NCBI GenBank assembly: GCA_947259365.1
Contig: CAMYMC010000001.1
Location: forward strand, 62,001 to 126,000
Direction of reading: 5' to 3'
Origin: an uncultured Acidimicrobiaceae bacterium
Lineage (GTDB): Bacteria > Actinomycetota > Acidimicrobiia > Spongiisociales > UBA5794
Length of the DNA: 64,000 nucleotides
The notes beneath the pieces were generated by a model, which had not been told where the DNA came from, made no database searches, and saw only the letters and a program-made list of their open reading frames with translations. Both the position numbers and the translations under genes were made by a program. Below are positions 34,985-42,115 of the stretch, in pieces; the first letter of the stretch is position 1; the number at the start of each line of letters is the position of its first letter.

Positions 34985-36156
34985 CGCCCGCAGAGACAGT
35001 CCGGCTCGTGGCGATGCGGGACTTCACGGAGCGGGTTCAGTCGCGGGCGTTCCAGATCTCGACGGCGTTCACCCTCCTCCTCGTCCTCGGTGCTGCGATC
35101 ATCCCCTCGTTGTTCCGAGACGACACCGCTCCTCCGCTGGAGATCGGAGCTGTCGGTGAGGTGTCGCCGCTGCTCGCCACCCAGGTCGCCGTGGCGCTCG
35201 ACGGTGACCGCAGCGTCGAGGTCGTGGCCTTCGGCAGCGTCACCGCTGCCGAGGCGGCGCTCGACGACGGCGAGATCGGGCTGGTCGTCGTCGCCGGCGC
35301 AGAGGTCATCGTCGGTGACGGGCCGTCGGCGACGGCATCGATCGTGGGTGCGGTGGCGGCCGCACTCGACGTCGCCGACCGGGCAGCGGAACTCGGTCTC
35401 ACCGCCGCCGATGTCGCCGCCTTGATCGGTGAGGGGGCGTACCCGATCCGCAGCCTCGAGCCGGAAACCGACGAGCAACAGGCGAACCGAGCGTTCGCCT
35501 TCGTCGGCTCCATCCTCCTGTTCATCTCCATCGTCACGTACGGGCAGTGGATCCTCATCGGGGTGATCGAGGAGAAGACGAACCGGGTCGTCGAGGTGGT
35601 GCTCGGCGCGGTGCGGCCCCACCTCCTCCTTGCCGGCAAGGTCGCCGGCATCGGGCTTCTCGGCCTCGGCCAGCTCCTCGGCACCGCTGCGATCGGTCTC
35701 ACCGCCATCACGATTGCCGGCACGTTCACCCTGCCGTCGGCCACCGTATCGGTCGTCGGCAACGTCGTGTTCTGGTTCGTCCTCGGGTACGCGTTCTATG
35801 CGACCGCCTACGCCGCCGCCGGGGCACTCGTCTCCCGCCAGGAGGAGGCCCAGAACGTGGCGTTCCCGCTCACGATCGTGCTCACCGCCGCGTACTTCAT
35901 CGCGGCGGCTTCGATCGGAGGGGACAACCCCGTGCTGCGCGTCACCTCGCTGCTTCCTCCCTTCGCCCCGATGACGATGCCCCTTCGCATCGCCGGCGGG
36001 GACGCCTCGACGGTGGAGATCGGCGTTTCGATCCTCCTCATGGTCGGCGCCGTCTACGTGCTCATCAGGATCGCGGGCCGCGTGTACAGCGGCGGCCTTC
36101 TCCGCACCGGCGGGAAGGTGCGCATACGCGATGCGTGGCGTTCCGCCGAGGCATGA
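34981..36156 (+). CDS. ABC-2 type permease, NatB-like
   Basis: A 391-residue membrane protein. It has one N-terminal helix (ISTAFTLLLVLGAAIIPSLF), a large extracytoplasmic domain of about 150 residues, then five or six helices from FAFVGSILLFISIVTYGQW on. The cytoplasmic loop GVIEEKTNRVVEVVLGAV is characteristic of the NatB/ABC-2 family. The start is a TTG overlapping the ATPase stop. It forms the membrane part of the exporter. Confidence 0.86.
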   Translation: MTPAETVRLVAMRDFTERVQSRAFQISTAFTLLLVLGAAIIPSLFRDDTAPPLEIGAVGEVSPLLATQVAVALDGDRSVEVVAFGSVTAAEAALDDGEIGLVVVAGAEVIVGDGPSATASIVGAVAAALDVADRAAELGLTAADVAALIGEGAYPIRSLEPETDEQQANRAFAFVGSILLFISIVTYGQWILIGVIEEKTNRVVEVVLGAVRPHLLLAGKVAGIGLLGLGQLLGTAAIGLTAITIAGTFTLPSATVSVVGNVVFWFVLGYAFYATAYAAAGALVSRQEEAQNVAFPLTIVLTAAYFIAAASIGGDNPVLRVTSLLPPFAPMTMPLRIAGGDASTVEIGVSILLMVGAVYVLIRIAGRVYSGGLLRTGGKVRIRDAWRSAEA

Positions 36157-36214
36157 GCTCACCGCCCCACAACTACACTCCCCGGCGGACCCATCGCCCA
36201 CACGGGGGACGATC

Positions 36215-36283
36215 GTGACCTGCCATTCCATCGACACGACGGTTCTCGTCCCGGCGCCCCACCCCCGCGAAGGGGCGTCGTGA
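36215..36283 (+). CDS. Short leader ORF coupled to metK
   Basis: A 22-codon ORF from GTG 36215 with GGGGGA six bases upstream. Its TGA overlaps the metK GTG as GTGA. The peptide starts [10 protein letters not shown] and has no Met run or other obvious sensing codons. Its last codons run through a hairpin that covers the metK ribosome-binding site, so translating this ORF would open the hairpin. Whether the peptide itself matters is unknown. Confidence 0.45.
   Translation: MTCHSIDTTVLVPAPHPREGAS
36253..36279 (+). promoter_or_regulatory. Hairpin covering the metK ribosome-binding site
   Basis: GGCGCCCC (36253-36260) pairs with GGGGCGTC (36272-36279), with one G-T pair and an 11-base loop. The second arm contains the GGGG of the GAAGGGG ribosome-binding site just before GTG 36280. 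Confidence 0.55.
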
Positions 36284-37479
36284 GCGCCCGGACGTTCACC
36301 TCGGAGTCCGTGACCGAGGGCCACCCCGACAAGGTGGCCGATCAGATCTCCGACGCGGTGCTCGACGCCCACCTCGAGATCGACCCGTGGAGCCGGGTTG
36401 CCTGCGAGACGTTGGTGACGAACTCGCTGACGGTCGTCTCGGGCGAGATCACGAGCACCGCCACGGTCGACGTCGAGAAGGTGGCCCGCGAGACGATCAC
36501 CGCCATCGGGTACGACGACCCCGACCTCGGCTTCGACGGGGGGACCTGCACCGTCCAGGTCGCGATCGCGGCACAGTCACTCGACATTGCGATGGGCGTC
36601 GACGACTCCGAGGAGGTCCGCAGCGGTGTCGTCTCGGGCGACGACAAGCTCGACCGCCAGGGTGCCGGCGACCAGGGCCTCATGTTCGGCTACGCCACCG
36701 ACGAGACGGACGTGTTGATGCCGCTGCCCATCCACGTCGCTCACAGGATGGCGGAGCGCCTCGCCGAGGTCCGCCGGGACGGGACACTCCCCTACCTCCG
36801 CCCGGACGGCAAGACCCAGGTCAGCTTCGAATACGACGACGACGCCCGTCCGATCCGCCTCTCAGCCGTGCTCATCTCGACACAGCACGCCGAAGGCGTC
36901 GATCGCGACACGTCGATCCGACCCGACCTCATCGCGCACGTCATACGACCCGTCGTGCCGGAGCGGTTTCGCGACGACGAATGCGACGTGTACGTGAACC
37001 CGACAGGGCGGTTCGTCACCGGCGGCCCCGCCGCCGATACCGGCTTGACCGGGCGCAAGATCATCGTCGACACGTACGGGGGAATGGCCCGCCACGGCGG
37101 CGGCGCGTTCTCCGGCAAGGACCCGTCGAAGGTCGACCGGTCGGCGGCGTACGCGGTGCGCTGGGTGGCCAAGAACGTCGTCGCCGCCGGCGCGGCGATG
37201 CGCTGCGAGGTGCAGGTGGCGTACGCGATCGGCGTCGCCAAACCCGTTTCGCTCCATGTCGAGACGTTCGGGACGGCGCGGGTCGATCCCGCCCGGATCG
37301 ACGACGCCATCCGGGACGTCTTCGACCTCCGGCCGGCGGCGATCCTCTACGACCTCGATCTGCAGCGGCCGATCTACCGGGCGACGGCCGCGTACGGGCA
37401 TTTCGGCAGGGTCGGCAACGGCTTCACCTGGGAGCGCACCGACCGCGTCGACGAGCTCCGCTCCGCCCTCGGTCTCTGA
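36280..37479 (+). CDS. metK: S-adenosylmethionine synthetase
   Basis: Makes SAM from methionine and ATP. The 399-residue protein shows [20 protein letters not shown] (ATP and metal site), [16 protein letters not shown] and [35 protein letters not shown] is the P-loop-like phosphate-binding block. The start is GTG with GAAGGGG ahead. Length is normal. A short coupled ORF and a hairpin precede it. No SAM riboswitch could be recognised in the 123-base leader. Confidence 0.96.
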   Translation: MSARTFTSESVTEGHPDKVADQISDAVLDAHLEIDPWSRVACETLVTNSLTVVSGEITSTATVDVEKVARETITAIGYDDPDLGFDGGTCTVQVAIAAQSLDIAMGVDDSEEVRSGVVSGDDKLDRQGAGDQGLMFGYATDETDVLMPLPIHVAHRMAERLAEVRRDGTLPYLRPDGKTQVSFEYDDDARPIRLSAVLISTQHAEGVDRDTSIRPDLIAHVIRPVVPERFRDDECDVYVNPTGRFVTGGPAADTGLTGRKIIVDTYGGMARHGGGAFSGKDPSKVDRSAAYAVRWVAKNVVAAGAAMRCEVQVAYAIGVAKPVSLHVETFGTARVDPARIDDAIRDVFDLRPAAILYDLDLQRPIYRATAAYGHFGRVGNGFTWERTDRVDELRSALGL

Positions 37480-37484
37480 GGCCC

Positions 37485-38753
37485 GTGGGTACCGAGCCGG
37501 CGCCGGCGCCCCGCGACGATAGGGAGCGAGCCGACCGGCTCGATGCGGCCGACCCCCTCGCTCTGCACCGGCGGGAGTTCGCCGCCACCGATGAGGGCCT
37601 CGTCTACCTCGACGGCAACTCGCTGGGCCGGATGCCGGCGGCGGCCGCGTCACAGGTACGGGCCGCCCTCGAGGAGGAGTGGGCCCGTGGCCTCGTTGCC
37701 TCCTGGGAACGTTGGGTCATGCTGCCGCGTCGTGTCGGGGACGCCATCGGCCAGCTCGTCGGGGCGCGTCCCGGGGAGGTCCTCGTCACCGACCAGACGT
37801 CGGTGAACCTCTTCAAGCTGGCAACGGCGGCCGTGGGGGTTGGGCGCCCCGACATCGTGACCGACGACGCCAACTTCCCCTCGGACCGGTACGTGCTCGG
37901 TAGCGTCGCCGCCGCGGCCGGAGGCGAGCTGCGGGTCATCGAGACCGATCCCGTGGACGGCGTGTCCGCCGACGACGTCACCGCGGCGCTCGACACCGGT
38001 GTCGGGCTCGTCAGCCACTCCCACGTGGCGTTCCGCTCCGGTGCGCTCGCCGACATGGGCACGATCACCGCAGCCGCCGCGGAAGCGGGGGCGATGACGC
38101 TGTGGGACGTCTCGCACTCCGTGGGCGTCGTCCCCATCGAGCTGCGCCGCAGCGGCGCCGACCTCGCCGTCGGCTGCACCTACAAATACCTCAACGGCGG
38201 GCCCGGGGCGCCGGCGTTCGTCTACGTCCGCGACGACCTCCAGGGGCGCCTCGATCAGCCGATCCGCGGCTGGTGGAGCCACGATGACATGTTCGCGTTC
38301 GCCTCCGACTATGCGCCGGCGCCCGGCATCGATCGCTTCGCCACCGGCACTCCCCCGATCCTGTCCCTGGTGGCCGCACAGGCGGGCATCGCGATGACGG
38401 CGCGGGCCGGGCTCGATGCGATCCGGGCCAAGAGCGTGTCGCTGACGTCGCTGCTGATCGAGCTGGCCGACAGGGATCTCGCCCCGCTCGGTTTCACCGT
38501 CGCCACCCCGCGCGACGGGGAGCGGAGGGGCAGCCATGTCGCCCTCCGCCATCGAGACGCCTACCGGCTCACACGTGCCTTGCGCGACCGGGACGTCGTC
38601 ATCGACTTCCGGGCGCCCGACACCCTGCGGCTCGGCGTCGCCCCCCTGTACACAACGCACCGCGAGGTGGCGGAAGCCGTCGCCGTGATCCGTGACATCG
38701 TGGTGACGGGCTCCCACGAGGCGTATCCTCACCACCGGGCGGGCGTGACGTGA
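37485..38753 (+). CDS. kynU: Kynureninase
   Basis: PLP enzyme that cleaves kynurenine to anthranilate and alanine. The 422-residue protein has YLDGNSLGRMP at the N-terminus, the PLP-stacking region TDQTSVNLFKLA and WDVSHSVGVVPIEL. The Schiff-base Lys lies in GCTYKYLNGGPGAPAF, and GWWSHDDMFAF and TGTPPILSL follow, all typical. The start is a GTG five bases after the metK stop; metK and kynU are probably one transcript. No other tryptophan-degradation gene is present in the window. Confidence 0.93.
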   Translation: MGTEPAPAPRDDRERADRLDAADPLALHRREFAATDEGLVYLDGNSLGRMPAAAASQVRAALEEEWARGLVASWERWVMLPRRVGDAIGQLVGARPGEVLVTDQTSVNLFKLATAAVGVGRPDIVTDDANFPSDRYVLGSVAAAAGGELRVIETDPVDGVSADDVTAALDTGVGLVSHSHVAFRSGALADMGTITAAAAEAGAMTLWDVSHSVGVVPIELRRSGADLAVGCTYKYLNGGPGAPAFVYVRDDLQGRLDQPIRGWWSHDDMFAFASDYAPAPGIDRFATGTPPILSLVAAQAGIAMTARAGLDAIRAKSVSLTSLLIELADRDLAPLGFTVATPRDGERRGSHVALRHRDAYRLTRALRDRDVVIDFRAPDTLRLGVAPLYTTHREVAEAVAVIRDIVVTGSHEAYPHHRAGVT

Positions 38754-38799
38754 GCCGGACCCCGGAGACGGCCCGCGCCCTGCGCCGTGAGGCGGGAAC

Positions 38800-39459
38800 G
38801 TGAACGAGATCGACCGGGACGTGAGAGCGGAGATCTACCGCTTGCTCGTCGCCGGCGGGCCGGGACCCAGCGCCCACGAGATCGCGCCCGGCGTCGGCCT
38901 CGACGTCCCGGAAGTGGAACGAGCCCTCGCCCGACTGGCGGAGGAGCGCCGCATCGCGCTGGTCCCCGGACAGTGGCAGGTTGCGATGGCGCACCCGTTC
39001 TCCGGCGTGCCCAGCGACCATCTCGTCCGGATCGGCGATCGCACGTGGTGGGCCAATTGTGGCTGGGACGGCTTCGCCGTGCTCGCGCTCCTCGGCGACG
39101 GGGACGTCGAGGCCCGGTCCCCGCTCGGCAGCGGCGTCGACACCTGGCGGGTCCGCGACGGAGTCGTCGCTCCCGGCGGTCTCGTCCACTTCGTGGTGCC
39201 GGTCCGTGAGTTCTGGGACGACATCGGGTTCACCTGAAGCACCATCCTCTGCTTCCGGTCGGAAGCCGAGCTCGAGACGTGGCTGGAGCGCCGGGGCCAC
39301 GCCCGAGGAGCCACGATCCCGGTGCAGACCGCGTACGACCTGGGACGAAGCTGGTACGCGGGACGGCTCGATCGCGACTGGAGCCCATCGACGCTCGCCG
39401 AGGCCGAGGCCGTCTTCAGGCAGCAGGGCCTCGAAGGAGACTTCTGGACGTTTCGCTGA
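38800..39459 (+). CDS. MerB-like protein with in-frame TGA, candidate selenoprotein
   Basis: A 219-codon frame related to alkylmercury lyase (MerB). A winged-helix-like N-terminus (residues 1-60) precedes WWANCGWDGFAV, where Cys87-x-x-Asp90 matches MerB Cys96-x-x-Asp99. At codon 146 (39235-39237), after FWDDIGFT, stands TGA; MerB has its second catalytic Cys (Cys159) at the matching spacing (59 residues from Cys87; 63 in MerB). The same frame continues for 73 codons with normal codon use: STILCFRSEAELETWL, then an AYDLGRSWYAGRLD block and a GLEGDFW end. I infer selenocysteine at 146. If TGA stops translation, a 145-residue protein without the C-terminal half results. Alternatives are a nonsense mutation or a sequencing error. 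GTG start with GAGG eight bases upstream. Confidence 0.72.
39247..39270 (+). promoter_or_regulatory. Candidate bacterial SECIS element
   Basis: A perfect 6-bp stem GCTTCC (39251-39256) / GGAAGC (39261-39266) carries the apical loop GGTC. It extends below a single U-C mismatch by CTC/GAG. The loop starts 19 bases after the TGA, inside the 16-37 base range I recall for bacterial SECIS models, and its first bases are G, as those models require. The hairpin lies wholly in coding sequence. Confidence 0.65.
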
Positions 39460-39507
39460 CGGCGTCCGGCACCGGTGTGACAGCCGACCCGGAGGACCCA
39501 CCGTTCC

Positions 39508-40416
39508 TCAGATGCGCTCGATCGGGGTGATCGCAGACCGGGGGCCGTACTTGGGTGCGCCGATGCCGGCGTTCTTGAGGAGAAGCAGCACCCTCCTCCG
39601 CTGTCCCTGGTACGGCGTCAGCAGCTCGAGCATTCGAGCGTCGTCGCCCCGCGGCTCGCCGGCGAGGGCCCACGCCACCATGTTGGGGATGTGGTAGTCG
39701 CCGACGGGGACGGCGTCGGCGTCGCCCCGTGCGATCCCCATGATCGCCGCCGCGGTCCACGGCCCGATGCCGCGGATCGCCAGCAGCCGATCCCACGCCG
39801 CCTTCTTCGGCATCGAGACGATCTCGTCGATTCTCTTCGCCCGGCGGGCCGCCTCGACGAGCTTCTCCGCCCTGGCGCGCTCCACACCGAACCGGTGGAA
39901 GTCCTCATACGCCATGGCGGCGAGTCGATCCGGCGCCGGAGGAAGGCGGAACCCACCCGGCCCCGGCGCCGGCTCCCCGAGCACCTCGACGAGGCGCCGG
40001 TACCCGGTTCGCGCCTGACGGGAGGTGACCCGCTGGCCGAGGATCGCCGCGACGGCGACCTCGAAGGGCTGCAGCGTCCGACCCAGCCGAAGCCCGGGGC
40101 TGCGCCGGTGGAGATCGCGCACGACGCCCGGTCCGGGTTGGAACGCTTCGGGGTCATCGTCGAGGCCGAGGAGGCCGGGGACCGTCTCCAGCAGCCATCC
40201 GCCGCCACGTCCCCACGCGGTCGCGGTGATCTCGGGGCCGGTGCGCTCGAGTCGGATGGTGCCCGGACCGTCGGGCGTGCGGCTGGTGCGCCACGCCCCG
40301 GCCGCAGTGACACGGCCGCGTCCCGCCGATTTCATGTCGAGCGCCCGCAGCGTGGCGGCGAGCGCGTACCGGGCCGGAAGGCTGATGCGGCGCTGCTGTG
40401 CCGTTGCCGGGACCAC
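39508..40416 (-). CDS. DNA-3-methyladenine glycosylase, AlkA-like
   Basis: Base-excision repair glycosylase of the HhH-GPD superfamily, 302 residues. The helix-hairpin-helix LLAIRGIGPWTAAAIMG is followed by the catalytic Asp in VPVGDYHIPN. An N-terminal AlkA-like domain and the interface LQPFEVAVAAILGQRVTSRQA precede it. It removes alkylated bases. There is no C-terminal iron-sulfur Cys cluster, which separates it from MutY and Nth. It converges on the MerB-like gene (48 bases apart) and is divergent from the septum-formation-like gene. Confidence 0.85.
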   Translation of the reverse strand: MVPATAQQRRISLPARYALAATLRALDMKSAGRGRVTAAGAWRTSRTPDGPGTIRLERTGPEITATAWGRGGGWLLETVPGLLGLDDDPEAFQPGPGVVRDLHRRSPGLRLGRTLQPFEVAVAAILGQRVTSRQARTGYRRLVEVLGEPAPGPGGFRLPPAPDRLAAMAYEDFHRFGVERARAEKLVEAARRAKRIDEIVSMPKKAAWDRLLAIRGIGPWTAAAIMGIARGDADAVPVGDYHIPNMVAWALAGEPRGDDARMLELLTPYQGQRRRVLLLLKNAGIGAPKYGPRSAITPIERI

Positions 40417-40515
40417 GGCGCCACGGTAGCCGCAGCCGCAGCCGCCACCCCGAACCCGGTCAAGCTGCCCTATGGCAGTGCCGATGAGAGCAGGGTCCGT
40501 CGTCAGGAGCCGACC

Positions 40516-41265
40516 GTGCCCGAGGGAGACAAACCGAGCCAGACATCCGAGGACCTCATCCGTCGCGCCCGGGAGGGGTTCGACGCTCCCGGCTCCGCGG
40601 CACCGCCGGCCCCATCACGGCCGGCGGGTGCCGGCGATGTCCCCGTGCGGGAGCCCATCAGGCCGGAGCACGACGGCGGCGACGCCCCGCCGGACCCGTA
40701 CGGCGGCCCCGACACGGGGTCCGATCTGCCCCCGGGCCGCTCCCGGATGGACCCGATCCAGTACACGCCGCCGGTGACTCCGCCCCCGTCTCCGGTAGGC
40801 ACCGTCCTGCGCAAGTTCGGGGGACTCATCCTCGTCGGCGTCATCGTGCTCGGCGGGTTCGTGTGGCGTGCTCTCGACGACACGAAGGCGATCGAGGACC
40901 TCGCTGCGGGTGACTGCCTCGCCGAGCCGGAGGACGAGCTCATCACCTCCGTGGAGACGGTGAGCTGCGAGGAGGCGCACGACTACGAGGTCTACGCCGT
41001 GGTCCGACTCCCCGACGGGGCCAGCGCACCGTACCCGGGAGACGAGAACACGTTCTTCGCATCGCTCGAGGCATGCCTGCCGCGATTCGATGCCTATGTC
41101 GGCGCCGCCTACGTGGATTCGATCTACGACATCAACACGATCTATCCCACCCGGGAGTCGTGGGAGGAGGACGACGATCGGGAGGCCACGTGCCTGCTCG
41201 CCGAGTACACGCTGGCGGGCAACATCGTCCCGGTCGTCGGCTCAGTGCGTAGCAGCGGCCGCTGA
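40516..41265 (+). CDS. Single-pass membrane protein with septum-formation-like domain
   Basis: A 249-residue protein. A long Pro/Asp/Gly-rich cytoplasmic region (residues 1-100) is followed by one membrane helix (FGGLILVGVIVLGGFVWRAL). An extracytoplasmic domain follows, with DLAAGDCLAEP, VSCEEAHDYEVYAVVRLP and a later Cys pair. Paired Cys and a GDC...C..H pattern are typical of the actinobacterial septum_form domain, whose function is unclear. GTG 40516 follows AGGAG by seven bases. Confidence 0.75.
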   Translation: MPEGDKPSQTSEDLIRRAREGFDAPGSAAPPAPSRPAGAGDVPVREPIRPEHDGGDAPPDPYGGPDTGSDLPPGRSRMDPIQYTPPVTPPPSPVGTVLRKFGGLILVGVIVLGGFVWRALDDTKAIEDLAAGDCLAEPEDELITSVETVSCEEAHDYEVYAVVRLPDGASAPYPGDENTFFASLEACLPRFDAYVGAAYVDSIYDINTIYPTRESWEEDDDREATCLLAEYTLAGNIVPVVGSVRSSGR

Positions 41266-41283
41266 CCGCGGCCCGGCGGGACG

Positions 41284-41289
41284 TAACAT
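41284..41289 (+). promoter_or_regulatory. TAACAT -10 box before the thioesterase-like gene
   Basis: TAnnnT box ending eight bases before the ATG, which has no ribosome-binding site; a leaderless transcript is likely. Confidence 0.35.
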
Positions 41290-41297
41290 CCCCGTCG

Positions 41298-42074
41298 ATG
41301 CGGGCCCTCTACCACGCGGAGGACGACGACGCCTTCATGGCGACCGAGTTGACCCGCGGGCCGTGGTCTGCCGAGGCCCAGCACGGCAGCGCTCCCGCCG
41401 CCCTCTTCGTGCGCCAGTTCGAGCGGCTCGATGCTCCGGTGACGATGCAGCTCGCCCGGGTCACGGTGGAGTTGCTCCGGCCGATCCCCGTCGGCCGGCT
41501 GCGGGCGCCGGCCAGGGTCGTCCGATCCGGCAAGCGGGTCCAGTACGCCGAGGCGGCGCTGCTCGACGGTGAGCGAGAGGTGGCGAGGGCGAGCGCCTGG
41601 TACACAACCGTCGTCGAGGCTGCGATCGGCACGCCGGATCCTCCGCCTCCCCTCCCCGACGCCGATGTGGAACACACCCCGCCACCGTGGTTCGAACCGG
41701 CGGGGTTCCACGTCACCGCCGTTTCGATCCGTTTCGTCGACGGTTCCTTCACCGAGCCGGGCCCGGCGACGGCGTGGATCGAACTGCTCGTGGACGTCGT
41801 CGCCGGCGAGCCCGCCTCGTCGTGGGCTGCGGCGATGGCGGCATCCGACTTCGGCAACGGCATCTCGGCGCTCGCCGACCCTCGCGACTACACCTTCATC
41901 AACACCGATCTCAGCGTCCACCTGGCGCGGCCACCGGCCGACGGGCGCATCGCCCTCGAAGGCGAGACGATCGACGGGCAACACGGCGCAGCGGTGGCGC
42001 GCAGCAAGCTCTACGACCGACGCGGTGCGATCGGCCACGCGGCCCAGACGTTGATGGTGAGCCGGAGACGCTGA
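41298..42074 (+). CDS. Thioesterase-like (double hot-dog) protein
   Basis: A 258-residue protein of the TesB-like/thioesterase superfamily. Its N-terminal half shows GPWSAEAQHGSAPAALFVRQ and the beta strand VTVELLRPIPVGRL. Its second half has ASDFGNGISAL, then FINTDLSVHLARPP and DGQHGAAVARSKLYD. The two repeats form a double hot-dog fold. Acyl-CoA hydrolysis is the usual activity; the substrate is unknown. It stands alone, 42 bases before the TPM gene. Confidence 0.8.
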   Translation: MRALYHAEDDDAFMATELTRGPWSAEAQHGSAPAALFVRQFERLDAPVTMQLARVTVELLRPIPVGRLRAPARVVRSGKRVQYAEAALLDGEREVARASAWYTTVVEAAIGTPDPPPPLPDADVEHTPPPWFEPAGFHVTAVSIRFVDGSFTEPGPATAWIELLVDVVAGEPASSWAAAMAASDFGNGISALADPRDYTFINTDLSVHLARPPADGRIALEGETIDGQHGAAVARSKLYDRRGAIGHAAQTLMVSRRR

Positions 42075-42103
42075 CCTCGCCGGGCCGATCGCCCGGCTCC
42101 GGC

Positions 42104-42109
42104 TAGCGT
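42104..42109 (+). promoter_or_regulatory. TAGCGT -10 box of the TPM-domain gene
   Basis: TAnnnT box ending six bases before the ATG, with no ribosome-binding site; a leaderless start is likely. Confidence 0.35.
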
Positions 42110-42115
42110 GAGCGC

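Noticed and set aside
36157-36279. SAM riboswitch before metK
   Set aside because: I looked for the paired helices and conserved cores of known SAM riboswitch classes and did not find them; only the short ORF and one hairpin are evident.
38800-39237. Simple pseudogene reading of the MerB-like gene
   Set aside because: A decaying gene would be expected to show more than one lesion; here the single TGA sits at the catalytic Cys column and is followed by a SECIS-like hairpin. A nonsense mutation remains possible, so it is listed as an alternative.
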